Position numbers and translations under genes: made by a program. The notes under the pieces were generated by a model. That model had not been told where the DNA came from. It saw only the letters and a list, made by a program, of their open reading frames with translations, and made no database searches. 64,000 nucleotides of DNA from Vibrio halioticoli NBRC 102217 (GTDB lineage Bacteria > Pseudomonadota > Gammaproteobacteria > Enterobacterales > Vibrionaceae), in contig NZ_BAUJ01000003.1 of assembly GCF_000496695.1 (NCBI RefSeq), forward strand, positions 186,001 through 250,000, given 5' to 3'. This document shows, piece by piece, positions 30,312 to 39,518 of this stretch (its first letter is position 1; each line of letters opens with the position of its first letter).

Positions 30312-31289
30312 ATGTTGAAGCTTGGTGTCATAGGCAGTAACTGGATTACTGAACGTTTTATTAAAGCAACTCAAGAGAGTCACTCTTTTTGGGTGCATGC
30401 TATTTATTCAAGAGAACTCGAAAAAGCACGAGAATTCGCAGCAAAATATGACGCGCCATATTACTTTGATTCACTAGAGGATTTGGCGAACAGTGACGTA
30501 GACGCTGTTTATATTGCAAGTCCCAATTCGCTACACGCCCCCCAAGCAATACAGATGATGGAGCAGGGTAAACACGTCATTGTTGAAAAGCCTATGGCAT
30601 CAAATTATCGGCTAGCCAAGCAGATGTATGCAGTGGCGGAACGGAACAAAGTTGTGCTGTTTGAAGCGTATATGTCGGCATATTTACCTAATTTTACTAT
30701 TGTTCGGCAAAAAATGGCTCAACTGGGTACGCTACGTAAAGTCTTTATGCAGTATTGTCAGTATTCTTCGCGGTACCAAAAATTTCTTGATGGTGATAAC
30801 CCCAATACTTTTAATCCTAATTTTTCAAATGGTTCAATTATGGATATTGGGTTTTATTGTATAGCAGCTTGTATTGATCTGTTTGGGGAGCCGCAATCAA
30901 TTCAAGCAAGTGCAACTTTGTTAACGTCTGGGGTTGACGGCCATGGGAGCGTAATCCTCAATTATGAGGGGTTTGATGCTGTTATTATGCATTCAAAGGT
31001 GAACGATTCGTACCTTCCTAGTGAGATACAAGGGGAAGATGCTGCACTGCAAATTGACATGATAGCCCTGTGTCAAAAGGTTGAATTGTATCAAGGTGGT
31101 CAGTTGCCTATTTCTATTGGTGTACAACAAAACGATAACCCTATGTACTACGAAGCACAGGCATTTGCTCAAGCCATACAGGCGGGGGGAATTTCGCCTG
31201 AGGCAAAACAGCGAGCTCTTTCAACCGCTAAAATTATTACACAGATCCGTTTGCAAACAGGGGTGGTATTTCCTGATGATAACGAATAG
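30312..31289 (+). CDS. Gfo/Idh/MocA family oxidoreductase
   Basis: A 325-residue NAD(P)-dependent oxidoreductase. The N-terminal Rossmann domain (about residues 1-120) begins L-K-L-G-V-I-G-S-N-W-I-T and contains the family E-K-P-M-A motif near residues 94-98. The C-terminal domain (about 125-325) is the alpha/beta sheet dimerisation part, with M-D-I-G-F-Y-C near 177-183 where the catalytic Tyr or His pair of related enzymes lies. ATG at 30312 is favoured over GTG at 30306 because AAGG lies about 10 bases upstream. The substrate is likely a sugar or cyclitol derivative but cannot be fixed. It resembles enzymes near carbohydrate genes, though none are adjacent. Confidence 0.88.
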   Translation: MLKLGVIGSNWITERFIKATQESHSFWVHAIYSRELEKAREFAAKYDAPYYFDSLEDLANSDVDAVYIASPNSLHAPQAIQMMEQGKHVIVEKPMASNYRLAKQMYAVAERNKVVLFEAYMSAYLPNFTIVRQKMAQLGTLRKVFMQYCQYSSRYQKFLDGDNPNTFNPNFSNGSIMDIGFYCIAACIDLFGEPQSIQASATLLTSGVDGHGSVILNYEGFDAVIMHSKVNDSYLPSEIQGEDAALQIDMIALCQKVELYQGGQLPISIGVQQNDNPMYYEAQAFAQAIQAGGISPEAKQRALSTAKIITQIRLQTGVVFPDDNE

Positions 31290-31372
31290 AGAAACTGACT
31301 TAACGAGTATTAATTAGCTTTTTATTTGTGTGGTAGTCTAAGTGATCTCTTTATTTATTATGGAATACGCTC

Positions 31373-32290
31373 ATGCAACAAGCACACTTTTACCCAATTG
31401 GTGTACCAGGAACAAAATGGACATCAAAAGAGGTTCAAAAATGGCGTGAAAGCCAAATAATTCAACGTTCTTATCAACAAGATGTCGTGCTAAAAATGGA
31501 TCAGATTGGTGATGAATTTGAGCGTATTCAATATGGCGAACTTGAGTATGACTTAGGTTGTTATCCACTGTTTGGATTTAAGTCGAAGTCATGGGATGAG
31601 CACAAACCTACGGTGCTGATTACCGGTGGTGTGCATGGTTATGAAACGAGCGGAGTGCAAGGTGCGCTTTTGTTTTTAAAAGAAACCGCCTCTCAATATT
31701 TAGCTCACTTTAATTTGCTTGTTGCACCATGTGTGTCTCCATGGGGATACGAAATTATTAATCGTTGGAATCCTGATGCTATCGATCCCAACCGTTCATT
31801 TATAAAAAATAGCCCAGCATCAGAATCTGCATTAGTGATGAAGTTTGTACAAGATCTAGGGGGCGAAATTTTCGCTCATATCGATTTGCATGAAACTACC
31901 GATAGTGACGAGCAAGAGTTTCGTCCGGCATTGGCCGCTCGTGATGGAAAGCGCTATATAGAGGGTTCGATTCCTGATGGTTTTTATACCGTTGGTGATA
32001 CTGAAAATCCATGTGCGGATATGCAGGCTGCTATTATAGAGTCAGTACAAAAGGTCACCCACATTGCGCCTGCCGATCCAGATGGCACAATTATTGGATC
32101 TGAAGTAGTACAACATGGTGTTATCAATTATCCACTACAGGCACTAGGTTTGTGTGCTGGCTTTAGTCAGGCAAAATACACCACAACAACAGAAGTCTAC
32201 CCCGACAGCACCAAGGCAACTCCGGAGCAGTGTAATCGTGCGCAAGTGGCAGCCATTATTGGTATGTTGGATTACCTTATTGCATTATAA
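31373..32290 (+). CDS. M14-type metallopeptidase (zinc carboxypeptidase/AstE-AspA-like)
   Basis: A 305-residue enzyme with the M14 zinc site: G-G-V-H-G-Y-E with ligands His88 and Glu91, the substrate-binding N-P-N-R-S-F-like D-P-N-R-S-F near residues 138-143, a third ligand in H-I-D-L-H-E-T-T-D (His173), and a candidate catalytic Glu274 in T-T-E-V-Y-P. No signal peptide, so it is cytoplasmic. It could be a carboxypeptidase or a deacylase of the succinylglutamate desuccinylase type. It follows the Gfo/Idh/MocA gene after 83 bases and converges on the MATE gene. Family assignment is firm; substrate is open. Confidence 0.87.
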   Translation: MQQAHFYPIGVPGTKWTSKEVQKWRESQIIQRSYQQDVVLKMDQIGDEFERIQYGELEYDLGCYPLFGFKSKSWDEHKPTVLITGGVHGYETSGVQGALLFLKETASQYLAHFNLLVAPCVSPWGYEIINRWNPDAIDPNRSFIKNSPASESALVMKFVQDLGGEIFAHIDLHETTDSDEQEFRPALAARDGKRYIEGSIPDGFYTVGDTENPCADMQAAIIESVQKVTHIAPADPDGTIIGSEVVQHGVINYPLQALGLCAGFSQAKYTTTTEVYPDSTKATPEQCNRAQVAAIIGMLDYLIAL

Positions 32291-32369
32291 GTATTTTTTA
32301 GCGATATTTTTAGCACTTACCTGCGGTGATGTGTTGCGTCTATCGCCAGTAAATTATCACAAATAAAGC

Positions 32370-33752
32370 CTAAGAGGTGGTGACAGTGGTTGCGTCATTA
32401 ATCACCACCTTTTTGCTCATCAATATTGTCAGATCCTTCCATAACATAGGCACCACCACTAGGGTTAGCACCACATTTGACATAGGAACCGCTAACCAAA
32501 CACCATCCACACCAAGCCATTGTGGTACAAAAAATAAGAAAGGGAGTTGCACAACCATATTGCCTATCGATACAAACATGGCCTTGCCTGCTTTTCCTAC
32601 AGCCATGAAATAGACTGACGCCAAAAATAACACGCCATCGAGAAATAACGCACATAAATGCAAGCGCATTCCGGCAACAGCTGTTGCGATTAACTCTGTT
32701 GAATCAGAAAACCAACGAATAAAAAACTCAGGAAATACTACAAGAAGGGCAACGGTGATAATCCCTGAAATTAGCACCACTTTAAGGGCTAACATTAAGG
32801 TTCCTTTGATGCGGTGATAGCGCTGTTCACCAAAGTCATAACTGATCGGCGGTTGCATGCCCGATGCTATCCCTTCCGCAAACAGATAGTACATGGTGGC
32901 GATATAGCCAATAATTGCGAATGCGCCTACATGAACTTCACTGCCGTATTCCATTAACAGTCGATTGTGCAACGCAATCACAAAAGAAAAATAAGCAAAC
33001 ATCACCATGCTAGATGCACCTAAGTGACAGATGCGAATCGCTTTCTTCATATCGAATGCTAGGCGAGTGAGTCGAATTTCAGCATGATGCGACAGAAAAT
33101 AAATTATTCCCAATAAGATGACCACCGATTGTGACCACGCTGTTGCAATAGCAGCACCTTGCAGGCCCTGCGCTAATACACCTATATACAGGTAATCCAA
33201 CACAATATTTAGGACCGCGCCAATGATAGTCAGTGTGGTGGCAATTTTAGGGCTGTTGTCATTGCGTACGAGCATAGGTATGACGGCTGAAGCTATTGCC
33301 GCAGGGGCGCTATAGATAAAGACTTTTAAGTAATCATTACCGTGCAGGAGTGAATCACCCATTGCGCCTTGCAGTATCAATAACTCTTTTCCCCATATTG
33401 CCACTATAGGCATAGATATGAGTGAGAATACAATGGTTAAGCCTATAGAGGTTTGTAATACCAAGGCTGCTTTTTGGAATTGCCTTTCCCCTCGAAACAT
33501 AGAGAGTAAACTTCCAGCGCCCATGCCAATTAAAATGCCAAATCCCATTACCGTCGCAATAATCGGCCAGGCCATATTGATACCCGCAAGGCCGGCATAA
33601 CCGACATAATGACCAACAAAAATCCCATCAATAATTTGATATAAGCCATTAATTAGCATTGCAGCCACAGATGGGATAGCAAATCGCCAAAATACTCGGC
33701 TTACCGACTCATTCTTTTTAATTATTTCTTCGGTCATTTTAGATTTAGACAT
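32370..33752 (-). CDS. MATE family multidrug/cation efflux transporter
   Basis: A 460-residue inner-membrane exporter with 12 predicted helices arranged as two six-helix halves. The N-terminal motif F-W-R-F-A-I-P-S-V-A-A-M-L-I-N-G-L-Y-Q-I-I-D-G-I-F-V-G spans residues 22-48 in a form typical of the MepA/DinF-like branch. The G-x-x-x-x-I-x-W-P-I family pattern follows near residues 55-65. Such pumps export cationic drugs in exchange for Na+ or H+. It stands alone, converging on the M14 gene and diverging from focA across a 311-base gap. Substrate not predictable. Confidence 0.9.
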   Translation of the reverse strand: MSKSKMTEEIIKKNESVSRVFWRFAIPSVAAMLINGLYQIIDGIFVGHYVGYAGLAGINMAWPIIATVMGFGILIGMGAGSLLSMFRGERQFQKAALVLQTSIGLTIVFSLISMPIVAIWGKELLILQGAMGDSLLHGNDYLKVFIYSAPAAIASAVIPMLVRNDNSPKIATTLTIIGAVLNIVLDYLYIGVLAQGLQGAAIATAWSQSVVILLGIIYFLSHHAEIRLTRLAFDMKKAIRICHLGASSMVMFAYFSFVIALHNRLLMEYGSEVHVGAFAIIGYIATMYYLFAEGIASGMQPPISYDFGEQRYHRIKGTLMLALKVVLISGIITVALLVVFPEFFIRWFSDSTELIATAVAGMRLHLCALFLDGVLFLASVYFMAVGKAGKAMFVSIGNMVVQLPFLFFVPQWLGVDGVWLAVPMSNVVLTLVVVPMLWKDLTILMSKKVVINDATTVTTS

Positions 33753-34063
33753 GAATAGATTTGGCTCTATTATCTAGAAAAACAGCAGATATGAAAGACA
33801 ATTTATATATGAACATGGGTGGGCTACAAGCAAAGCAATACATTAGAATCTATTTGTATGATTATTGTAACCATTTAAAAAATAAAGATATAATGAGTCT
33901 TGTTGATTAAATTTAGGTTATTTGGCTTGTTTTTAATGATGATGTTTTGGGTGTTTATGGTTAATGAAAAGCAACTTAAGGTTGCACAATTAGCACTATG
34001 AAACATTCTTGATACAACGTAAATTCTGCGTTCACTTTAATTCAACCACGAAATAAGCAGAAA
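33753..34063. other. Divergent promoter region between the MATE gene and focA
   Basis: About 310 AT-rich bases without a gene. A TTGAT half-site at 34010-34014, close to focA, resembles one arm of an FNR box, but the other arm is poor. No terminator hairpin is seen, as expected for a divergent region. Confidence 0.45.
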
Positions 34064-34915
34064 ATGGCAGATCAAAACCCTACATCGTTTGAATCTCTTT
34101 TACCTCCACAGATGGCAGAGCGCGCCGCAGAGGTGGGAGAAAGCAAAGTAAATAAAAACCAATTAAAATCTTTTCTACTCGCAGTTGCTGCAGGTATGCA
34201 CATCGGTATTGCATTCGTCTTTTATACAGTTGTCACTACGGGCGCTGCAGAAATGCCTTATGGCATGGCTAAACTTATGGGGGGATTGGCGTTTAGCTTA
34301 GGTCTTATTCTTGTGGTCATTACCGGTGGTGAATTGTTCACCAGTAGCGTATTAACTTTGGTTGCAAAAGCCAGTGGTCGAGTGACATGGCGCGCCCTTT
34401 TTAAAAACTGGGCGGTTGTGTATGTGGGCAACTTTGTGGGCGCATCTTTGCTTATCATCATTATGATGATTACTAAAGAGTATATGAGTGACGGTGGGCT
34501 GATGGGGTTGAATGCCATGGCTATCTCACAACACAAATTGCATCATACATTTTGGCAAGCTGTAGCTCTTGGGCTTATGTGTAACCTATTAGTATGTCTT
34601 GCTATTTGGATGACATTTAGTGCTCGTTCGCTAACAGATAAAGTGGTTATTTTGATTCTTCCTGTAGCGATGTTTGTGGCATCCGGTTTTGAGCATAGTA
34701 TTGCGAATATGTTCCAAGTCCCTATGGCGATTGCGATTAAAACTTTTGCTCCGGCTGAGTTCTGGCAAATGACCGGCGCTAACATTGCGAACTACGCTGA
34801 CCTTAATGTGGCCGACTTTGTTGTTAATAACCTGATTCCAGTCACCATAGGCAATATCATTGGTGGTGGCCTGTTTGTCGGTATCTACTTCTGGATGATT
34901 TATCTTAAAGAATAA
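34064..34915 (+). CDS. focA: Formate/nitrite family channel (FocA-like)
   Basis: A 283-residue pentameric inner-membrane channel protein with six helices. Family signatures are the A-A-G-M-H-I-G-I-A-F segment near residues 41-50, the G-G-E-L-F-T-S-S loop near 88-95, the K-N-W-x-x-V-Y-x-G-N-F-V-G stretch near 113-125, and S-G-F-E-H-S-I-A-N-M near 206-215, which carries the gating His. It therefore transports small anions such as formate or nitrite. The pyruvate formate-lyase gene that follows focA in enterics is absent here, so the physiological substrate is inferred. A 14-bp-stem terminator follows. Confidence 0.87.
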   Translation: MADQNPTSFESLLPPQMAERAAEVGESKVNKNQLKSFLLAVAAGMHIGIAFVFYTVVTTGAAEMPYGMAKLMGGLAFSLGLILVVITGGELFTSSVLTLVAKASGRVTWRALFKNWAVVYVGNFVGASLLIIIMMITKEYMSDGGLMGLNAMAISQHKLHHTFWQAVALGLMCNLLVCLAIWMTFSARSLTDKVVILILPVAMFVASGFEHSIANMFQVPMAIAIKTFAPAEFWQMTGANIANYADLNVADFVVNNLIPVTIGNIIGGGLFVGIYFWMIYLKE

Positions 34916-34938
34916 TCCGTCTGTGGCGAATAAATAGA

Positions 34939-34972
34939 AAGCCCCTTAATAACTTGTTATTAAGGGGCTTTT
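34939..34972. terminator. Bidirectional intrinsic terminator between focA and the MFS gene
   Basis: A 14-bp perfect stem (AAGCCCCTTAATAA with TTATTAAGGGGCTT) and a CTTG loop, with a short T run on the plus side. It serves the converging focA and MFS genes. Confidence 0.92.
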
Positions 34973-34996
34973 GCTTATATTTTGCTTATGGGAAGT

Positions 34997-36196
34997 TTAG
35001 CTAGCGGTTACTGCCGCCGCATCTTCAACATTTGATGAAATTTTTTCTTCCGCTTTATTGGCTTTGGCAATTAAGAATAATCCAATAAGAGGTACAACGA
35101 TAGCGGTGTACGGGATCATGCTCGCACCAAGGTGTCCATCCAATACCATTCCACCAAGGAAGCCACCAAATGCGTTTGCCAAGTTAAAAGCAGAGATGTT
35201 GGCGGTCGCTGCTAGCTCTTGACCTTCACCACCATGGTTCATAACTCGTAATTGCATTGCAGGTACATTGGCAAATGAAGCAATACCAAATATAAACAAT
35301 GAGATAACAAACAGCACTTTATTGTCGGTAAATACGCCAACCAGTAGCAGTGAAGCAATTAATGCAACAGCCCAAAACATCGATGCTTTAGCGAGACTTT
35401 TATCTGAAGAGCGTCCGCCTAAGGTGTTACCAATAATTAAACCAACACCAACTAAGACTAATATCCAAGTAACAGAGTCTTGCCCAAAACCAGTCACGTG
35501 CATTGCGATAGGAGCAATGTAGCCATACAGAGTCATAAACCCTGACCATGCAAAAGCGGTAATGGCCAAACTGATCAGTAGCATAGGGTTTCTAAAGGCA
35601 AGTAGCTGAGTTTTGATGCTTTTGGCTTCACTATGACCTGATGAGTGAATAGCAAGCATGATAAACACAAGTGCTACAGCGCCAAATGCGGCTACGGTGA
35701 AGAAGGTGTTGCTCCAACCGAATGTCAAGCTGATCCAAGTACCAGCAGGAACGCCTAATACGTTGGCTAAGGTGAGGCCCGCAAACATTTGTCCTACCGC
35801 TCGTCCTGCCATTTTTTCTGACACTAGATTAGTGGCAACAACAGCGCCAATACCATAGAAAGGACCTTGAACTAGGCCTGCAATAACGCGGCTAACCAAT
35901 AGTAAAGTGTAATTAGGTGCAAGAGCTGAAAGAATATTGCCTAAGATAAACAGTCCCATTAAGCCAATGAGAACGTTCTTTTTATTGAACTTAGCAAGGT
36001 AGATGGTCAATATTGGACCACCAATGACAATGGCTAATGCGTAAGCACTGATTAGGTAGCCGGCTTGCCCTTCTGTAATGGATAGCGAGGTGGCTATTTG
36101 CGGCAATATGCCTGCAATGACAAATTCGGCGGTGCCTATGGCAAAAGCTGCCAGTGTTAATATCCATACCTGCATTGGCATTTTTTGTTGGTTCAT
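34997..36196 (-). CDS. MFS transporter, DHA1 family (drug or sugar exporter)
   Basis: A 399-residue major-facilitator protein with 12 hydrophobic helices. The segment F-A-I-G-T-A-E-F-V-I-A-G-I-L-P near residues 17-31, typical of the DHA1 (AraJ/YdhP/Bcr-like) branch, identifies the family, and the conserved loop after helix 2 is present in degenerate form. The C-terminal tail is short and charged. It diverges from a LysR regulator over a 123-base gap, the common arrangement of an exporter and its activator. Substrate unknown. Confidence 0.88.
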   Translation of the reverse strand: MNQQKMPMQVWILTLAAFAIGTAEFVIAGILPQIATSLSITEGQAGYLISAYALAIVIGGPILTIYLAKFNKKNVLIGLMGLFILGNILSALAPNYTLLLVSRVIAGLVQGPFYGIGAVVATNLVSEKMAGRAVGQMFAGLTLANVLGVPAGTWISLTFGWSNTFFTVAAFGAVALVFIMLAIHSSGHSEAKSIKTQLLAFRNPMLLISLAITAFAWSGFMTLYGYIAPIAMHVTGFGQDSVTWILVLVGVGLIIGNTLGGRSSDKSLAKASMFWAVALIASLLLVGVFTDNKVLFVISLFIFGIASFANVPAMQLRVMNHGGEGQELAATANISAFNLANAFGGFLGGMVLDGHLGASMIPYTAIVVPLIGLFLIAKANKAEEKISSNVEDAAAVTAS

Positions 36197-36248
36197 TTTC
36201 AGCTCCGATAGTTATGCTGACGGGATTATCTGTGGATATTATGGATTG

Positions 36249-36258
36249 TTATGCATAA
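36249..36258. promoter_or_regulatory. Candidate LysR operator between the MFS and LysR genes
   Basis: A perfect 10-base palindrome TTATGCATAA in the 123-base divergent gap. It is compatible with the T-N11-A pattern of LysR-type sites when flanking bases are included. Supported by context only. Confidence 0.35.
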
Positions 36259-36319
36259 TTTGATAATTGGGTTAAAAATGAATACATTATTTAGAATGGT
36301 TAAATAGTAAAGGGCGGTT

Positions 36320-37249
36320 ATGGGTAAATTCTCGGATATGCAGATGTTCGCTGTCATTGTTAAATTGCAAAGTATGGCAGGGGCTGCGCGTGAGTTAGGA
36401 GTATCGCCGGCTTCTATTACTACCCGCTTGAAGACGTTAGAAGATCGCTACGGAGTTAAATTATTAAACCGTACTACTCGACATATTTCATTGACTGATT
36501 CTGGTGAGATTTACTATCGCTCGTGTTTGGATATTTTAGACAGTGTCTATGAAGTAGAAAACCTCATTACCAAAGGGGTTCGCTCTTCGCAGGGCCCCAT
36601 AAAAATCATCGCCCCAAAAGATATAGGTAAACGACTCATTTTACCTATAATCACCAATTTTACAGCCAAGTACCCTGAAGTGACGCCACACCTTTATCTT
36701 AATGATCATGTCCACAACGTGACCGAAAGTGGTGTTGATATTGTGATTCGCTATGGGGAGTTGGATGATGTCAACATCATTGGACGACGATTAGGCGAAA
36801 GTGAAAGAGTATTGTGCGCCTCACCGCAATACTTAAAACAACAGGGTGTGCCAAATACGCCAAACGATTTAAAAGATCATGCCGCTTTGGTGATGTTGAG
36901 CTCTCAACAGGAGCTAAAAACTTGGTATTTTCGAAAGGGTGCCAAATTACAATCTGTGGTCGTCAATCCTAAGTACTTGTCTGATGATGGAGAGATCATT
37001 AAGCAACTGGCCTTAAGTGGGTATGGGATTGTGATGAAGTCACGCTTAGATATTCAATCCGATGTTGAGCAAGGTCGCTTGTGTACAGTGCTTGATGACT
37101 ATGTAAAAAATTTCAGCTCTGCAACCACAGAAAGCAGCACTGATCTTAAAGTGTATTATCTGGATAAAAGGCATCAGCCAAAACGAATTCGTTTGTTCTT
37201 AGATTTCCTATACGAGGCTTTTGCTGAGCACGAAAAAGAAAAGGTCTGA
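36320..37249 (+). CDS. LysR family transcriptional regulator
   Basis: A 309-residue LysR-type regulator. The winged helix-turn-helix is at about residues 4-62 (M-A-G-A-A-R-E-L-G-V-S-P-A-S-I-T-T-R-L). The effector-binding domain (about 90-300) has the D-I-V-I-R-Y-G-E-L-D-D motif near residue 139, of the AaeR/DsdC-like CrgA branch in which the regulators often control a divergent exporter. AAAGGGCGG precedes the start. The stop codon lies inside the 5' arm of the downstream terminator. It probably controls the divergent MFS gene (inference from gene order). Confidence 0.9.
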   Translation: MGKFSDMQMFAVIVKLQSMAGAARELGVSPASITTRLKTLEDRYGVKLLNRTTRHISLTDSGEIYYRSCLDILDSVYEVENLITKGVRSSQGPIKIIAPKDIGKRLILPIITNFTAKYPEVTPHLYLNDHVHNVTESGVDIVIRYGELDDVNIIGRRLGESERVLCASPQYLKQQGVPNTPNDLKDHAALVMLSSQQELKTWYFRKGAKLQSVVVNPKYLSDDGEIIKQLALSGYGIVMKSRLDIQSDVEQGRLCTVLDDYVKNFSSATTESSTDLKVYYLDKRHQPKRIRLFLDFLYEAFAEHEKEKV

Positions 37250-37288
37250 TAGTTAACAAATAATAAGTGTTAGCTATCAGACCTTTAT
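37240..37288. terminator. Terminator between the LysR gene and proV
   Basis: A 13-bp perfect stem (AAAGGTCTGATAG and CTATCAGACCTTT) with a 21-base loop, the LysR stop codon lying within the left arm. Converging genes on both sides can use it. Confidence 0.85.
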
Positions 37289-37321
37289 TCGAGCTAATAA
37301 AAGGTAGCGTTTTTCCTAGAG

Positions 37322-38557
37322 TTAGGCGTTTGCTTCTTTAGTTTGCTCTTGTTCATCTTTACTACTGTCTTTCGTTTCTTTATCTGAGAATATATCCGCT
37401 ACTTTCTCTCTTTCTAAAGTGCCTTCTAGCTCGCCTTCATCATTAATCACAGGTAATGAGTAATCCGATGAAATCGCTTCAGTCAGAACCTCCTCAATGG
37501 CAGATTCACAAGAGATAGTCGGTACATCTTCATACAAGCTAGGTTCGATATTATCGATAGCATCGTCATCGGCCGCTTCTTGCAGCGCTTCTTCGGTAAT
37601 TAAACCTTGATAACCCTCATCGGTAACATGGTAGCCATAGTCATGGACAGAGTTTCTCATCTGTTTTAGCGCACCTTCTATGGTGCTGTGAGTAATGCGT
37701 AACGATGGTTTTTGCATTACCGTTTCCACTGTCAGTGCTCGAGCTCTGTTGACGTCTTTTACAAATGCTTCCACATAAGCGGTAGCAGGGTTAAGTAGAA
37801 TTTCATCAGGAGTCCCTTGCTGGACCAATTCACCGTCTTTCAAAATGGCAATTTTGTCACCGATGCGCAGTGCTTCATCAAGATCATGAGTGATGAATAT
37901 AATGGTCTTATGTAGCTTCTCTTGTAGTTCAATCAACTGATCTTGCATTTCACTTCTAATGAGAGGATCAAGTGCAGAAAAAGCCTCATCCATCAATAGA
38001 ATTTCAGCATCAGTACATAAGGCTCGCGCTAAACCCACTCGCTGCTGCTGTCCGCCAGAGAGTTGAGAAGGGTATTGATCATCGTAGCCCTTAAGCCCAA
38101 CAGTCTCTATCCATTGCGACGCTTTATCCAAACGTTGAGCTTTATCCACCCCTTGGATTTCTAAGCCATACGCCACATTGTCGATGACTTTGCGGTGCGG
38201 CAATAAAGCAAAACGTTGGAATACCATCGACATTTTATGACGACGAAATGCTTCCAGTTCTTTAGGTCCATATTGCATAACATCTGTCCCTTCCACGTCA
38301 ATTTGCCCCTCAGTTGGGTCAATTAAACGATTGAAGTGACGAATCAACGTGGATTTCCCTGAACCCGACAAGCCCATGATGACAAAGATTTCACCATTGT
38401 TAATTTCAAGGTTGATGTCTTTTAGCCCAACAGTGTGACCGGTTTTAGCTAGCACATCGTCTTTACTCAAGCCTTGTTTGACTAAAGGCAAAACAGACTC
38501 AGGTTTAGGACCAAAAATCTTATACAGGCCGGAGATCTTAATTAGAGGTTTAGTCAT
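37322..38557 (-). CDS. proV: Glycine betaine/proline ABC transporter, ATP-binding subunit
   Basis: A 411-residue ATPase of the osmoprotectant importer. Walker A is G-L-S-G-S-G-K-S-T near residues 58-66, the ABC signature L-S-G-G-Q-Q-Q-R-V near 165-173, and Walker B I-L-L-M-D-E near 185-190. Two C-terminal CBS-type domains (about 270-390) regulate transport by ionic strength in this family. The last 20 residues are Lys/Glu/Asp-rich. It overlaps proW by 8 bases and is the last gene of the operon, which runs proX-proW-proV. Confidence 0.96.
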   Translation of the reverse strand: MTKPLIKISGLYKIFGPKPESVLPLVKQGLSKDDVLAKTGHTVGLKDINLEINNGEIFVIMGLSGSGKSTLIRHFNRLIDPTEGQIDVEGTDVMQYGPKELEAFRRHKMSMVFQRFALLPHRKVIDNVAYGLEIQGVDKAQRLDKASQWIETVGLKGYDDQYPSQLSGGQQQRVGLARALCTDAEILLMDEAFSALDPLIRSEMQDQLIELQEKLHKTIIFITHDLDEALRIGDKIAILKDGELVQQGTPDEILLNPATAYVEAFVKDVNRARALTVETVMQKPSLRITHSTIEGALKQMRNSVHDYGYHVTDEGYQGLITEEALQEAADDDAIDNIEPSLYEDVPTISCESAIEEVLTEAISSDYSLPVINDEGELEGTLEREKVADIFSDKETKDSSKDEQEQTKEANA

Positions 38558-39449
38558 GTCTTAGATCTCCTAAATGAGCTTGGGTGCGTTTGGCATAAGC
38601 CTGGGTTGAGCGGTCAATAAGAATGGCTAACACCACAATGGCCAAGCCATTGAGTAGGCCTAAAGTGAAGTATTGGTTAGTAATGGATCTCAATACCGGC
38701 TGGCCTAAGCCTTTCACGCCAATCATAGAAGCAATCACCACCATAGATAGCGCCATCATTACTGTTTGGTTGATACCTGCCATGATAGTGGGCATTGCTA
38801 AAGGCAACTGCACCCCAAATAGGCGCTGACTGCGGCTTGCGCCAAAGGCGGTGGCCGCTTCCATTACTTCCTTATCAACCAAGCGGATACCGAGGTTGGT
38901 TAGGCGAATTACCGGCGGAATCGCATAGATGACAACGGCAATAAGCCCAGGAATTTTGCCAATACCTAATAGCATGACCACAGGAATCAAATACACAAAA
39001 GCGGGCATAGTTTGCATGATGTCGAGAATGGGAGTAACAACACTTTGCACTCGATTAGAGCGTGCCATTGCTATGCCTATCGGGATACCGACAATAATGG
39101 CGAGCGCTGTACAAACCGTAATAATACTTAGGGTGCGCATAGTGTCGTCCCACATCCCTAAATAGCCAATAAAGAGCAGTGCGATGACACCACCAAGGGT
39201 GAGTTTTAATGAGCGACTGGCAAGATAGATAAGGGCGGTGATGACTGCCAGTACGATGAACCAAGGCGTGGCAAGCAATAGCTTTTCAAACCACACCAAA
39301 AATGAAAGAAGGGGATCAAATAAGGATTCGATGAAGTCGCCATATTCTCTCGAAAAATCTTTATACGCACCGTCTAATGTTTTACGGATGGTGCGCATGG
39401 TTGAGCGATCGATTTCGGGAAAACTGGACAACCAACTGCTATCGAACAT
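38550..39449 (-). CDS. proW: Glycine betaine/proline ABC transporter, permease subunit
   Basis: A 299-residue inner-membrane permease with about six to seven helices. The cytoplasmic coupling loop E-A-A-T-A-F-G-A-S-R-S-Q-R-L-F-G near residues 196-211 is the EAA motif. ATG 39449 is preferred to 39455 because AAGGA lies 6 bases upstream of 39449 but directly against the earlier ATG. The N-terminal 60 residues are polar, as in ProW. It is separated from proX by a stem-loop. Confidence 0.95.
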   Translation of the reverse strand: MFDSSWLSSFPEIDRSTMRTIRKTLDGAYKDFSREYGDFIESLFDPLLSFLVWFEKLLLATPWFIVLAVITALIYLASRSLKLTLGGVIALLFIGYLGMWDDTMRTLSIITVCTALAIIVGIPIGIAMARSNRVQSVVTPILDIMQTMPAFVYLIPVVMLLGIGKIPGLIAVVIYAIPPVIRLTNLGIRLVDKEVMEAATAFGASRSQRLFGVQLPLAMPTIMAGINQTVMMALSMVVIASMIGVKGLGQPVLRSITNQYFTLGLLNGLAIVVLAILIDRSTQAYAKRTQAHLGDLRHD

Positions 39450-39470
39450 ATACATTCCTTTATATAGTCG

Positions 39471-39497
39471 AAAGGGTAACTGATTGAGTTACCCTTT
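39471..39497 (-). repeat. Stem-loop between proX and proW
   Basis: A perfect 10-bp inverted repeat (AAAGGGTAAC and GTTACCCTTT) with a 7-base loop in the 69-base gap. On the minus strand no T run follows, so it likely stabilises or partly limits the transcript, which would give more of the binding protein than of the membrane parts. Confidence 0.75.
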
Positions 39498-39518
39498 ATT
39501 TTATGGCTTATGAAGAGA

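Noticed and set aside
34010..34023. FNR box upstream of focA
   Set aside because: Only the TTGAT half-site matches; the second half (CGTAA) does not fit ATCAA.
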